A DNA stretch of 64,000 nucleotides from an uncultured Bacteroidales bacterium (GCA_900320185.1 ONRD01000001.1:1-64000), one strand, 5' to 3'; shown: positions 18,291 through 26,837, counted from the stretch's first letter. Numbers and translations: made by a program. Notes: a model not told the origin generated them from the sequence alone.

Positions 18291-19562
18291 CTAGTCTATC
18301 CTGTCGAATCCGGTGTAGGGACGAAGTACCTCGGGGATGATGATCCCGTCTTCGGTCTCGTTGTCCTCAAGGAGGGCTGCGACTACGCGCGGCAGGGCGA
18401 GCGAACTACCGTTAAGGGTGTGGCAGAGCTTGATCCTGCCGTCCTCATCACGGTAACGGAGATGGAGCCTGTTGGCCTGGTAGGTCTCGAAGTTGGACAC
18501 TGAAGAAATCTCAAGCCAGCGGCCCTGCGCTGCCGACCAGAGCTCGAAATCGTAGGTGATCGCCGAGGTGAAGCTCAAGTCGCCTCCGCAAAGGCGAAGG
18601 ATCCGGTACTTGAGGCCGAGCGACTGGACGAGCCTTTCCACATGGGCGACCATCTCGTCGAGGGCGGCATAGGAATCCTCCGGCTTCTCGATACGTACGA
18701 TCTCGACCTTGTCGAACTGGTGGAGCCTGTTCAGGCCGCGCACGTCCTTGCCGTAGGAACCGGCCTCGCGGCGGAAACAAGGAGTGTAGGCCGTCATTTT
18801 CTGGGGGCACTCGCCGTTCTCGAGGATCACGTCCCTGAATATGTTGGTGACGGGGACTTCGGCGGTAGGGACAAGATAGAAGTCGTCCAGGCCGACATAA
18901 TACATCTGGGCTTCCTTGTCGGGAAGCTGGCCGGTACCGAAACCGGAGGCGGCGTTGACCACCACCGGCGGTTCGACTTCCTTGTAGCCGGCGGCCGTGT
19001 TGAAATCAAGGAAATAGTTGATCAGTGCGCGCTGGAGCTTGGCTCCCTTGCCCTTGTAGACGGGGAAACCTGCTCCTGTAAGCTTGACTCCGAGGTCGAA
19101 GTCTATGATGTCGTATTTCCTGGCCAGTTCCCAGTGCGGGAGGGCATCCTGGGGGAGATGGACCTCGGGGCCGCCCATCTTGACTACCTGGTTGTCTTCG
19201 GCTCCCTTCCCGGGAACGACCAGGTCGCAGGGGATGTTGGGGAGAAGGACTATCTTTTCATCCAGCTCCTTGTTATTCTCTTCGGCCTTTGCCAGCAATT
19301 CGCCGGACCTGGCCTTCAGCGCGGCCACTTCCTTTTTCACCTCTTCGGCCTCTTCCCTGCGTCCTTCCTTCATCAGCGAGCCGATCCTTGCGGACAACTG
19401 TTTCTGGGAGGCGATGAGGGAATCGCTCTCTGTCTGCAAAGCCCTGCGGTTGGCGTCCAGGCGGATGACGTCCTCGACTATTGCCCTGGCGTCGAAATTC
19501 TTGACTGCAAGCTTCTCGATCACATGTTCGGGATCGTCACGAAGCATCTTGAGTGTCAGCAT
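18291..19562 (-). CDS. serS: Seryl-tRNA synthetase
   Basis: Charges tRNA-Ser. The N-terminal tRNA-binding coiled-coil arm covers about 30-100. Class II motif 2 is CFRREAGSYGKDVRGLNRLHQF and motif 3 is around LNGSSLALPRVVAALLE. The 423 residues are normal. It sits downstream of rplU-rpmA, separated from rpmA by a 95-bp gap with a hairpin. Confidence 0.97.
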   Translation of the reverse strand: MLTLKMLRDDPEHVIEKLAVKNFDARAIVEDVIRLDANRRALQTESDSLIASQKQLSARIGSLMKEGRREEAEEVKKEVAALKARSGELLAKAEENNKELDEKIVLLPNIPCDLVVPGKGAEDNQVVKMGGPEVHLPQDALPHWELARKYDIIDFDLGVKLTGAGFPVYKGKGAKLQRALINYFLDFNTAAGYKEVEPPVVVNAASGFGTGQLPDKEAQMYYVGLDDFYLVPTAEVPVTNIFRDVILENGECPQKMTAYTPCFRREAGSYGKDVRGLNRLHQFDKVEIVRIEKPEDSYAALDEMVAHVERLVQSLGLKYRILRLCGGDLSFTSAITYDFELWSAAQGRWLEISSVSNFETYQANRLHLRYRDEDGRIKLCHTLNGSSLALPRVVAALLEDNETEDGIIIPEVLRPYTGFDRID

Positions 19563-19597
19563 GTTCCTATATTATTCTTTGTTGCCGTCAAATGAAA

Positions 19598-19636
19598 AAG
19601 AGAGCCGTGCACGATCAACTCGAAGCCAGCTCTCTT
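19598..19636. terminator. Hairpin between rpmA and serS
   Basis: An 8-bp stem (AAGAGAGC at 19598-19605, GCTCTCTT at 19629-19636) with a 23-nt loop. It could stop or weaken transcription from the ribosomal genes before serS. The T run after it on the minus strand is short. Confidence 0.5.
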
Positions 19637-19657
19637 CATGTTCAAAATCCTCCGAGT

Positions 19658-19918
19658 CTAGTTCTCAAAAGGAATAACCGAAACGTAGGATTTGTCTTCC
19701 TTCTTCTTGGTGAACTTCACGGTCCCGTCGACGAGGGCATAGAGAGTGTGGTCCTTGCCGATCCCGACGTTGGTGTCAGGATTGTGGGCGGTTCCCCTCT
19801 GACGCACGATGATGTTGCCGGCCTTTACGACCTCACCGCCGAATTTCTTGATGCCCAGCCTCTTGGAATGAGACTCACGACCGTTCTTCGAACTTGACTG
19901 TCCTTTCTTGTGTGCCAT
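19658..19918 (-). CDS. rpmA: Ribosomal protein bL27
   Basis: An 86-residue protein beginning [16 protein letters not shown], with the basic N-terminal arm that reaches toward the peptidyl-transferase centre, followed by the bL27 fold ([17 protein letters not shown]). There is no N-terminal presequence before the Ala-His, so it is not of the cleaved firmicute type. It lies 20 bp after rplU. Confidence 0.97.
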   Translation of the reverse strand: MAHKKGQSSSKNGRESHSKRLGIKKFGGEVVKAGNIIVRQRGTAHNPDTNVGIGKDHTLYALVDGTVKFTKKKEDKSYVSVIPFEN

Positions 19919-19938
19919 AATGTTCTGATCTTTTGAAA

Positions 19939-20250
19939 TTAAGCGATAGCATCAATGCGGATCTTGGAAAGCTTCTGGCGATGGCCGTTGCATTTCTGGA
20001 ATCCCTTGTGCGGAATCTTCTTGAAGACGAGTACCTTGTCAGCCTTGACGGAGTCGTCGAGGACGGTGGCCTTGACCACGGCACCCTTTACGTAAGGATT
20101 ACCGAGCTGAATCTGCCCTTCGGTGTCAATAAGCAGAACCTTGTCGAACTCCACGGAGGAATCCTTGGCCTCAGGGAGACGGTTTACGAAAATCTCCTTG
20201 CCGGCCTCGACCTTGAACTGCTGTCCTGCAATGTCTACGATTGCGTACAT
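19939..20250 (-). CDS. rplU: Ribosomal protein bL21
   Basis: The 103-residue protein starts [17 protein letters not shown]. The open frame runs further upstream, but the family start and the ten T residues directly before this ATG fix the choice. The C-terminus [22 protein letters not shown] matches the family. It is the first gene of rplU-rpmA and has its own promoter and an 80-nt leader. Confidence 0.96.
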   Translation of the reverse strand: MYAIVDIAGQQFKVEAGKEIFVNRLPEAKDSSVEFDKVLLIDTEGQIQLGNPYVKGAVVKATVLDDSVKADKVLVFKKIPHKGFQKCNGHRQKLSKIRIDAIA

Positions 20251-20331
20251 AAAAAAAAAACTTAATTTAAGTTTCAGCCGCAAGCGCCCGGGCTCTTGCA
20301 CGGGACTTCTGGAGCTCCACGGCCATAAAAC
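20251..20331 (-). promoter_or_regulatory. Structured leader of rplU
   Basis: On the minus strand the leader holds a strong GC hairpin (GCAAG and CTTGC flanking a GCCCGGGC core), then the perfect inverted repeat AAACTTAA/TTAAGTTT merging into ten T directly before the ATG. The second part looks like a weak intrinsic terminator. Control by ribosomal protein binding is inferred only. Confidence 0.4.
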
Positions 20332-20337
20332 GGACTG

Positions 20338-20369
20338 CAAAAGTAGCAATTTCCAACGAAAGCGCAAAA
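20338..20369 (-). promoter_or_regulatory. rplU promoter
   Basis: The -7 box TACTTTTG (20338-20345) and the -33 box TTTTG (20365-20369) are separated by 19 bp. This is one of the best two-part Bacteroidota promoters in the window. Confidence 0.75.
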
Positions 20370-20410
20370 TATTTTATTTATTTTGTCAAAAGCCTAATAC
20401 TCCATCACTT

Positions 20411-20872
20411 ATGAAAAACCTCCTCCATAGCCTTCTGCTGCCGGCCGCACTCCTGCTGGCCGGTGGAGCGGCAAACATTCCGGCACGGTCAACTTCCCCG
20501 GCGGCCGGCACGGCCCCAGGGCCTTCACTTGGCGTCCGGGATGATGCCTCGGTTGCCTTCCGCGCTCCGCGCTCCATCCCTCCCACGGGACTACGTCCGT
20601 GGGTCCCTCCCGCTCACGAGGCCGCGGGCGGCCACGGGCCCCTCGGCATCACGCCCGGCCTCCAGGACACCCTGACGGGGACGGTCAAGGGAAGGAGCAC
20701 CGCTGCACATCCCAGGAAAGCGGCCTTGAATTGCAGGGTTAAAGCCTTTCTCGTCAAAACAAGCTATTTCAGGAACTTGGTCATGAAGGTCTCCATGCCC
20801 TTCGTCGCAACTTCGCGGATGTGGGTTATGCGGCTGTCACGGACAGGGACATCCTCCGGGTCTATGATGTAG
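20411..20872 (+). pseudogene. Possible remnant of an exported-protein gene
   Basis: An ATG opens a typical signal peptide (MKNLLHSLLLPAALLLAGGA), after which the frame turns into Pro/Ala/Gly-rich low complexity and ends antisense to the sirtuin gene. A short stretch (LQDTLTGTVKG) resembles the start of carboxypeptidase-regulatory-like domains. The middle (about 20,570-20,635) matches the dispersed GC-rich repeat seen near 37.43 kb, as if repeat DNA entered an old gene. It could also be chance coding. Confidence 0.3.
20570..20634 (-). repeat. Copy of a dispersed GC-rich repeat
   Basis: On the minus strand this holds the 17-mer GTGGGAGGGATGGAGCG, identical to 37,455-37,471. It is preceded in both places by an inverted repeat ending in GTGGG and by a CCCGCGGCC motif in the same order. 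The rest has diverged. Confidence 0.6.
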
Positions 20873-21471
20873 ATCGGGGTCCCTGCCTTTGCATAAGCGT
20901 AAAGTCCGGCGGCCGGATAGACCTGCAGGGATGTACCGACTATGAGCATCAGGTCGGCGTCCTCGACGACGTCCACGGCCTTGCCGATCTTCGGTACGCT
21001 CTCTCCGAAGAACACGATGTGCGGACGAAGCTGACTGCCGTTCGGAGCCTTGTCCCCGAGGACTACCGGGGAATACCCGACGTCGATTACTTCCGCCTCG
21101 GAATACGTCCGGTCATAGACTCCCTCCTCGGGACGGACCTTCGTGGCCTCGCCATGCAGATGGATGACACGGGTGCTGCCTGCCCTCTCGTGGAGATTGT
21201 CCACGTTCTGGGTGATGACAGTCACGTCGAAACGGTCCTCGAGGGCAGCTATGGCCCGGTGTGCAGCGTTCGGAGCGGCAGTCTCAAGGGTCTTGCGAAG
21301 GTCGTTGTAGAACCCGAGGACGAGGCTGCGGTTGCGGTACCATCCTTCTATGGAAGCGACTTCCATGGGGTCATATTTCCCCCACAGGCCGCCTGAACCC
21401 CTGAAAGTCGAAAGCCCGCTTTCGGCGCTCACGCCTGCACCGGTGAGCACCGCTATCTTTTTCTTTCCCAT
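20764..21471 (-). CDS. Sir2-family NAD-dependent deacylase without zinc cysteines
   Basis: Removes acyl groups from lysines using NAD. Rossmann motifs are GAGVSAESGLSTFRG and TQNVDNLHERAG, and the catalytic His is in IHLHGE. The four cysteines that bind zinc in most sirtuins are absent: there is no Cys in the whole stretch from HGEATKVRP to PHIVFFGE. This may define a Bacteroidota subgroup. The gene starts 2 bp after the stop of an AAA ATPase gene, so the two are one operon. A housekeeping CobB-like role is the default reading. Confidence 0.88.
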   Translation of the reverse strand: MGKKKIAVLTGAGVSAESGLSTFRGSGGLWGKYDPMEVASIEGWYRNRSLVLGFYNDLRKTLETAAPNAAHRAIAALEDRFDVTVITQNVDNLHERAGSTRVIHLHGEATKVRPEEGVYDRTYSEAEVIDVGYSPVVLGDKAPNGSQLRPHIVFFGESVPKIGKAVDVVEDADLMLIVGTSLQVYPAAGLYAYAKAGTPIYIIDPEDVPVRDSRITHIREVATKGMETFMTKFLK

Positions 21472-21473
21472 AT

Positions 21474-22628
21474 TCAGTTCTTCTTGAAGTAATTGTTCCT
21501 GAGCCAGTACTCGAAAAGAGGATCGAGGATGACGGGACGCTCGTCGGTCCCGGTGAAAGTTATTATCTCCTTCTTCATCAGCGCATCCTTGACGCGACGC
21601 ACGTTGGCGGACGAGTTCAAGGAATACTTCCGGATGACTTCAGCCGTGCTGAACTTCGTGTAGCCGTCTATTATCGCCTTGAGGAGGCTGACCTGGAACG
21701 TAGTCAGGTCGCCCATCATGGAAATGAAGCGCCCCTTGTAGATGGCAAGCATGGTCTGGAGCGCCTCGAGGAGGACGGGTTCCATGATGTATCCCTTGGA
21801 GAGGGAGTCGCAGATGGAAGTGAAATGATTGATGTAGAACAAGTTGCACTTGAACAGACGGCAGGCTCCGGCGATGAGGTCACGGTCTATGACCTTGCCG
21901 CTGGCAAGGAAACCCTTGATGATGTGTTCCACGATTTCGCGTTCCTCGACCCTTGAGAGCTTCAGCCTCTGGACCCTGCGGTAGAAGAAATGCCGCCGCA
22001 CGAAGATGTCCGCCATGGCGTTGACCTGGGATCCCAGGAATATGTAGGAGAAGTTCTTCATCCCGGAGGCGCGCATCTCGTCCATCACCTCCTCCATGAG
22101 CTTGAAGACCAACTCGCCGTCCTCGGTGAGGTCTATGTTCTGGAACTCCTCCACGATCATGTACATCCGGTCGGGTCTCGAAGCCGAGAGAAGGTAAGGC
22201 AGCCTCAGGACAGCCTTGATGTCAGCCTCGTCCAGGTCCCAGTTCGTCGAGAGGATGGTGTCCGAGTCGGCGAAAGCCTTCCTGTCGAAAACGAGATGGG
22301 TACCGCCCAGGTACTGAAGGACGACCCTTTCATATTCATCGGGAGTCGATGCGACCATACGTATGGCAGCAGCCCCGATCCTTCTGACGAAAGTTTCGTT
22401 GGACCGCACGTCCAATGCAGTCACATCAGCCACGGTGAACCTCATACCAGCCACTTTCAGTCTCGTCAGGACCTGCTGGACGATGGATTTCTTCCCTGCT
22501 CCTACCGGTTCCCAGATGACCACGTTCTCGCCCTGGGAAAGGAGGTTGCCGAGGATGGTACAGTCTTCCTTGCGGCCCAGGAAATGCTGGCCGGTGACAT
22601 ATTTATTATAGAGAAAAGGACTGTCCAT
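21474..22628 (-). CDS. AAA ATPase with C-terminal winged-helix region
   Basis: A 384-residue ATPase of the archaeal-type ATPase_2/ORC-like group. The Walker A motif is EPVGAGKKS (a G-x-x-G-x-G-K form), and the Walker B region is around MYMIVEEFQN. The C-terminal 100 residues look like a winged helix (FSTAEVIRKYSLNSSANVRRVKDALMKKEII) ending with DPLFEYWLRNNYF, typical of this group. It is divergent from rpsU and co-transcribed with the sirtuin. Its cellular role is unknown. Confidence 0.85.
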   Translation of the reverse strand: MDSPFLYNKYVTGQHFLGRKEDCTILGNLLSQGENVVIWEPVGAGKKSIVQQVLTRLKVAGMRFTVADVTALDVRSNETFVRRIGAAAIRMVASTPDEYERVVLQYLGGTHLVFDRKAFADSDTILSTNWDLDEADIKAVLRLPYLLSASRPDRMYMIVEEFQNIDLTEDGELVFKLMEEVMDEMRASGMKNFSYIFLGSQVNAMADIFVRRHFFYRRVQRLKLSRVEEREIVEHIIKGFLASGKVIDRDLIAGACRLFKCNLFYINHFTSICDSLSKGYIMEPVLLEALQTMLAIYKGRFISMMGDLTTFQVSLLKAIIDGYTKFSTAEVIRKYSLNSSANVRRVKDALMKKEIITFTGTDERPVILDPLFEYWLRNNYFKKN

Positions 22629-22650
22629 CGAAATAACATTTTTGTTTTGA

Positions 22651-22678
22651 CAAATTTAATATTTTTTTCATATCTTTG
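22651..22678. promoter_or_regulatory. Divergent promoters, ATPase and rpsU
   Basis: TAAATTTG on the minus strand (22651-22658) faces the ATPase. TATCTTTG on the plus strand (22671-22678), with TTTTG 21 bp upstream, faces rpsU. Confidence 0.65.
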
Positions 22679-22694
22679 CACCCGCTAAAAGAAA

Positions 22695-22703
22695 AAGGAG
22701 GTG
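22695..22703 (+). promoter_or_regulatory. rpsU: Full Shine-Dalgarno site of rpsU
   Basis: AAGGAGGTG, a near-complete complement of the 16S rRNA 3' tail, lies 11 nt before the rpsU ATG. None of the other gene starts I inspected here has a comparable site. Confidence 0.9.
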
Positions 22704-22714
22704 GTAAAAACATC

Positions 22715-22909
22715 ATGATCATAGTTCCCATCAAAGAAGGCGAGAACATCGAAAGGGCTCTGAAGAAGTTCAAGAGAAAGTTCGAGAAGACCGGCGCTAT
22801 CCGCGAACTCCGTGCGCGCAAGAATTTTGAGAAGCCTTCCGTGAAGAAGAGAGCGGCCAAGATGAAGGCTATCTATGTGCAGCATCTCCAGCTCCAGGAG
22901 GAGCAGTAA
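22715..22909 (+). CDS. rpsU: Ribosomal protein bS21
   Basis: A 64-residue small-subunit protein beginning MIIVPIKEGENIERALKKFKRK. In Bacteroidota, bS21 helps bury the anti-Shine-Dalgarno end of 16S rRNA, which explains why most of their genes lack Shine-Dalgarno sites. This gene keeps a full one, consistent with published autoregulation in Flavobacterium, where ribosomes lacking bS21 would favour rpsU mRNA. A strong terminator follows. Confidence 0.96.
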   Translation: MIIVPIKEGENIERALKKFKRKFEKTGAIRELRARKNFEKPSVKKRAAKMKAIYVQHLQLQEEQ

Positions 22910-22930
22910 TCTTTTGCGAAAGACCCGTAG

Positions 22931-22963
22931 CGAGGCTGGCCCTGTGGCCGGCCTCGTTTTTTT
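22931..22963 (+). terminator. rpsU intrinsic terminator
   Basis: An 11-bp stem (CGAGGCTGGCC and GGCCGGCCTCG, one T-G pair) with a CTGT loop and seven T after it. This is a textbook plus-strand terminator. Confidence 0.95.
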
Positions 22964-22995
22964 GTCCCTCAAGCATATCTTTGGCTTTTTTTGCC

Positions 22996-23003
22996 TACAT
23001 TTG
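22996..23003 (+). promoter_or_regulatory. -7 box directly before the AsmA gene
   Basis: TACATTTG ends only 5 bp before the ATG at 23009, so the transcript should start at or very near the start codon. Confidence 0.5.
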
Positions 23004-23008
23004 TTCCT

Positions 23009-26000
23009 ATGGAGAACGAAGGAAAAGTCCAGTCCAAAAGCCCCCGCAAGGGAAGGCGGATCGCCAGGGGGATCCTGATCGGCCTCCTGTCGCTCTGGGC
23101 CCTTGTCGTCATAGTGCTCCAGGCCGTCCTCACCCCGGCCGTACTGACCAGGGTGGTCAACCACTTCGCCGATGAATATGTCGACGGGGCTGTCTCGTTC
23201 TCCGGGATCAAGGCCTCGATGTTCAAGAGTTTCCCCAACCTGAACGTGACGGTGGACGGCCTTTCGCTGACCTATCCCCACGACAGGTTCGCCGCATTCG
23301 ATTCCGTCTACAGGGATGTGGTGGAACCGCTCCGGGACGCAGGACGCAACCCTGCAGCGGACACCCTGGCTTCCCTGTCGCGGCTGTCGGTCTCGGTCAA
23401 TTACGTGGATCTCCTGTTCGGGAAGATCCACATCCGGCACGCCGTCCTGGAACGGCCAAGGGTGTTCGCCCACCGCTTCGGCCAGGAGGCTGCTTCCTGG
23501 GACATGTTCCGGACCGGAGAAGACCCTGCCGACACGACCCGGTCGTCCATCCCTCCGATCAAGATCGGCAAGGTCAGCCTCGCAGGCAGGCCGCATGCCG
23601 TGTTCACCGACCCTGCAGACACTGTTTTCGCCCAGCTGGATTTCAAGGAGCTGAACCTAAAGGGAGGACTGGACCTTGACAAGGTTTCCTTCAGCGACGT
23701 ATCCATCGGCGTCGATTCCCTGCTCGTCTTCGGAAGACTCCCGGCGGACACTCTCTCGTTCGCCCTTGACAGGTTCTCACTCAAGAACCACAAGGACCAC
23801 TACGACATCAGCCTTGCCTCCCGTGCTTCCCTTGCACTCAAGTCCGCAGGCAGGATGGATGTCCCTTTCGACCTTGACTGCCGCCTGGTCCCCGATTTTG
23901 ACGCCAAGGTCTTTGAAGTCGACAGGTTGAAGGCTTCCGTCGCCACGATAGGTATCACAGGGAGCGGCAAGGCCGCCCTCGCCGGCGACAGCACCTACCT
24001 TAAGGCCGACCTCGCCATAGAGGACGAACCAGTGTCCAAGGTGACAGAGTATTTCGGCAACGCCTTCCCCGTACTGAGGAAGGTCAGGACGGACGCCCGC
24101 GTCTCGCTGGACGCCAGCTGCGACGGCTGGCTGGTCCCGGCACGGAAGTCACTCCCCCACCTGGAAGCTCATCTGACCGTGCCCCGGTCCTCCCTGGGAT
24201 GGGAAGGGTTCAAGGAAGACGGAACGTTCGACCTTGAGGCAAAGGTTGTCTCGGATGGCGGGAAGCTTGCCCTTGAAGTCCCCGACCTGTGCCTGGCCAT
24301 CGACGGAGCATCCGTCCAGCTCAAGGGGAACACCCTCGACTTGCTGGAAGACGACCCTCTCTTCTCCGTGGACAGCCGCATACACACCAACCTTGATTCC
24401 TTGATGAGGTTCCTGCCGGAGGATTCCGGCATCAGCGCCTCGGGGAAGCTGGACGGCACCCTCAAGGGCAGGTTCCGCACAAGCCAGCTGGACCTCTACA
24501 ATTTCGGGGAGACATCCCTGGAAGGCAAGCTGGTCAGCGACGGGATCACTCTGAGCGCCTTATCGGACACCCTGGTGGCCTATCTTGGGCATACAAGCAT
24601 CGGACTGGGTCCATATTCACACAAAGAAGCTTCCCAGTCCGACCACAAAGAAGCATCGCACGACCACATTGGAGTCACCGCCAGCATCGACTCGCTCTAC
24701 GCCAGCTATGGGGAATCCACCTTCTTCAGGGGAAGCGGGATAAACCTCGCTGCACACAACACCGACGAGAAGATTCCCGGCGCTCCGGGAAGGCACCCCC
24801 TCCACGGCCATCTCGACATTGCTTCCTTTGGGATGATGGACACCGATTCCTGCTTCGTCGGCCTGAGGAACTCCAGCAACGTGTTCAAGCTGACGCAAAC
24901 GCCCAAGGGGAAACAGATGGTCCCGTACATGAGCCTTTCGAGCAGCAACAAAAGCATCGCAGTCCGCGAAGGCGTGAACAGGCTGTCGGTGGGAGACGCC
25001 TCCTTCAGCGTCTCCGCACACCCGGTGAAGGCCGAGAACGAATCCAGGCGCAGACACCTACTGGACTCGCTCCAGAAGGTGTACCCCGGGACTCCGCGCG
25101 ACTCCCTTCTCAGGAAGGCTTTCGCCGAGCGGAACAGGTCCCGGGCAGACTACCTTTCGGACAAGGATTTCGCCGCCAGGGACATCCACATCACCCTTGC
25201 CGGATCATTGGCTGAATATGTAAGGGACTGGGACATCTCGGGCAGCCTCAAGGTCAAGGAAGGAACCGTCATCACGCCCTACTATCCCCTTGAGAACAGA
25301 TTCTCCGACATCCGGGGCAAGTTCACCAACAACATGGTCAACCTGTCGAGCCTGAGGGTCGATTCCGGAGTATCGGACATCTCGGCATCAGGCACGCTCA
25401 CCGGCATCAGGCGGATGCTCACCTCGGGGCGAGGCCGCCTCGACCTGGAGATGGACATTACCTCGGAGCGGATCGACCTCGACCAGATCCTCTCCGCCAT
25501 CGATGCCGGCAGCCGCTTCGTGGCCCCCGGGTCCAACATAGCCCTGTCCGGAGTGGACGACAGGACCTACCTTTCCGCCGTGCAGGGCTCGGCACAGGAG
25601 GACTCAACTGCCGGCAGCCGCCTGCTGGTCCTCCCCTCCAACCTCAACGCCAAGGTCAACATCCAGGCCGGTACGGTCAAGTATTCGAAGCTTGAGACTT
25701 CGTGGGTGGCCTCCAGGCTCGAAATGAAGGAGAGGTGCCTCCAGGCGACGAACACCCTGGCGATGACCAACATGGGGGAGGCCTTCCTGGAAGGATTCTA
25801 CTCCACGAGGACGAAGAAGGACCTCAAGGCCGGATTCGACCTGACCCTTTCGAACATCACCGCCGAAAAGGTAATCGAACTGTTCCCGGCGGTCGACAGC
25901 ATCCTCCCGATGCTTCAGGCCTTCAAGGGGCTCCTGGACTGCGAAATCGCAGCCACTTCCCTGATAGACACCGAAATGAAGGTTGTCATGCCGACCTTGA

Positions 26001-26662
26001 GCGGAATGATAAAGATTGACGGAAGGGACCTCTCTCTCGCCGACAGTGAGGACTTGAACAAATTGCGGAAGACCCTGTTCTTCAAGGACAGGGACTCCAG
26101 CTACATCGACAGGCTGTCGCTCAGGGGCATAATCCATGACGACCTGCTGGAAATATTCCCCTTCCTCCTGAAGGTGGACCGCTACACCGTCGCCGCCTCC
26201 GGGCTGCAGCACTTCGACCAGAATTTCAAATACCATGTCACGGCGATCAAGTCGCCCGTCCCGGTCCGTTTCGGGGTCAACCTCAAAGGTGTCTTCGACG
26301 ACTGGGACTGGAAACTCACCAAGGCCAGGTACAAGAAGAAACTCCCCTCCTTCGAGGATGAAGTGGACACAGTGAGGTTCAACCTGGTCAACGCCATCCA
26401 CAACATATTCGAGCGCGGGGTCGACCAGGCGATCCGGCAGAACGAGCAGTCACAGGCGGTGGTGGAGAGCAAGAAAGCAGCCGAGAACTACTCGGCCGAC
26501 CAGCCGGTCGAAGAACTTACCGAAGAAGAAAAACGGCAGCTTGAAAATGCCGGCGGGGAAGAAGGAGAAACCGCAGGTGAGTCCGCGGAAGGGGAAGCCG
26601 GGAAGACCGGCGGAGAGGAAGAGACCGGTGGAGAGGAAGAGACCGGCGGAGAGGAAGCCTGA
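23009..26662 (+). CDS. AsmA-family membrane protein
   Basis: A protein of about 1,217 residues. After a basic N-terminus there is one membrane helix (about 25-45, LIGLLSLWALVVIVLQAVL), then a long periplasmic beta-rich body of the AsmA/TamB-like type, with the usual opening that reads SGIKASMFKSFPNLNVTVDGLSL. Such proteins act in lipid transport or outer-membrane assembly. The C-terminal 40 residues are an acidic Gly/Glu repeat (GGEEETGGEEETGGEEA) encoded by an imperfect tandem repeat. The longer frame from 22991 would begin inside the promoter. Confidence 0.88.
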   Translation: MENEGKVQSKSPRKGRRIARGILIGLLSLWALVVIVLQAVLTPAVLTRVVNHFADEYVDGAVSFSGIKASMFKSFPNLNVTVDGLSLTYPHDRFAAFDSVYRDVVEPLRDAGRNPAADTLASLSRLSVSVNYVDLLFGKIHIRHAVLERPRVFAHRFGQEAASWDMFRTGEDPADTTRSSIPPIKIGKVSLAGRPHAVFTDPADTVFAQLDFKELNLKGGLDLDKVSFSDVSIGVDSLLVFGRLPADTLSFALDRFSLKNHKDHYDISLASRASLALKSAGRMDVPFDLDCRLVPDFDAKVFEVDRLKASVATIGITGSGKAALAGDSTYLKADLAIEDEPVSKVTEYFGNAFPVLRKVRTDARVSLDASCDGWLVPARKSLPHLEAHLTVPRSSLGWEGFKEDGTFDLEAKVVSDGGKLALEVPDLCLAIDGASVQLKGNTLDLLEDDPLFSVDSRIHTNLDSLMRFLPEDSGISASGKLDGTLKGRFRTSQLDLYNFGETSLEGKLVSDGITLSALSDTLVAYLGHTSIGLGPYSHKEASQSDHKEASHDHIGVTASIDSLYASYGESTFFRGSGINLAAHNTDEKIPGAPGRHPLHGHLDIASFGMMDTDSCFVGLRNSSNVFKLTQTPKGKQMVPYMSLSSSNKSIAVREGVNRLSVGDASFSVSAHPVKAENESRRRHLLDSLQKVYPGTPRDSLLRKAFAERNRSRADYLSDKDFAARDIHITLAGSLAEYVRDWDISGSLKVKEGTVITPYYPLENRFSDIRGKFTNNMVNLSSLRVDSGVSDISASGTLTGIRRMLTSGRGRLDLEMDITSERIDLDQILSAIDAGSRFVAPGSNIALSGVDDRTYLSAVQGSAQEDSTAGSRLLVLPSNLNAKVNIQAGTVKYSKLETSWVASRLEMKERCLQATNTLAMTNMGEAFLEGFYSTRTKKDLKAGFDLTLSNITAEKVIELFPAVDSILPMLQAFKGLLDCEIAATSLIDTEMKVVMPTLSGMIKIDGRDLSLADSEDLNKLRKTLFFKDRDSSYIDRLSLRGIIHDDLLEIFPFLLKVDRYTVAASGLQHFDQNFKYHVTAIKSPVPVRFGVNLKGVFDDWDWKLTKARYKKKLPSFEDEVDTVRFNLVNAIHNIFERGVDQAIRQNEQSQAVVESKKAAENYSADQPVEELTEEEKRQLENAGGEEGETAGESAEGEAGKTGGEEETGGEEETGGEEA

Positions 26663-26703
26663 CAGGCCGCCTGCTCGTAAAGGAAAGGCCAGGAGCGCCA
26701 GGC

Positions 26704-26734
26704 TTGCAGTTTGAGGAATTTGTGTCTATCTTTG
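26704..26734 (+). promoter_or_regulatory. tRNA-Leu promoter
   Basis: A TTG box (26704-26706) and a TATCTTTG box (26727-26734) are separated by 20 bp. The mature tRNA begins 21 bp after the -7 box. Confidence 0.75.
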
Positions 26735-26754
26735 CAACCTGTCACACAGGAAAT

Positions 26755-26836
26755 GCGGGTGTGTTGAAATTGGTAGACAAGTCAGACTTAGGATCTGATG
26801 CTTGACAGCGTATGGGTTCGAGTCCCTTCACCCGCA
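26755..26836 (+). tRNA. tRNA-Leu(UAG)
   Basis: The acceptor stem GCGGGTG pairs with CACCCGC. The anticodon arm is TCAGA-CTTAGGA-TCTGA, giving anticodon UAG (reads CUA). The long variable arm expected for leucine is present, and the T loop is TTCGAGT. The T stem contains one T-T mismatch. CCA is not encoded: the discriminator A is followed by CGA. A hairpin terminator follows. Confidence 0.95.
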
Positions 26837-26837
26837 C

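Noticed and set aside
20764..22628. Known Sir2-HerA type defence system
   Set aside because: The ATPase is not HerA-like, and the sirtuin looks like a stand-alone deacylase of normal length. Only the adjacency is suggestive.
26755..26836. tRNA-Leu as the attachment site of the AT-rich island
   Set aside because: The island begins 1.1 kb away, beyond the EamA gene, and no copy of the tRNA 3' end is seen at its borders.
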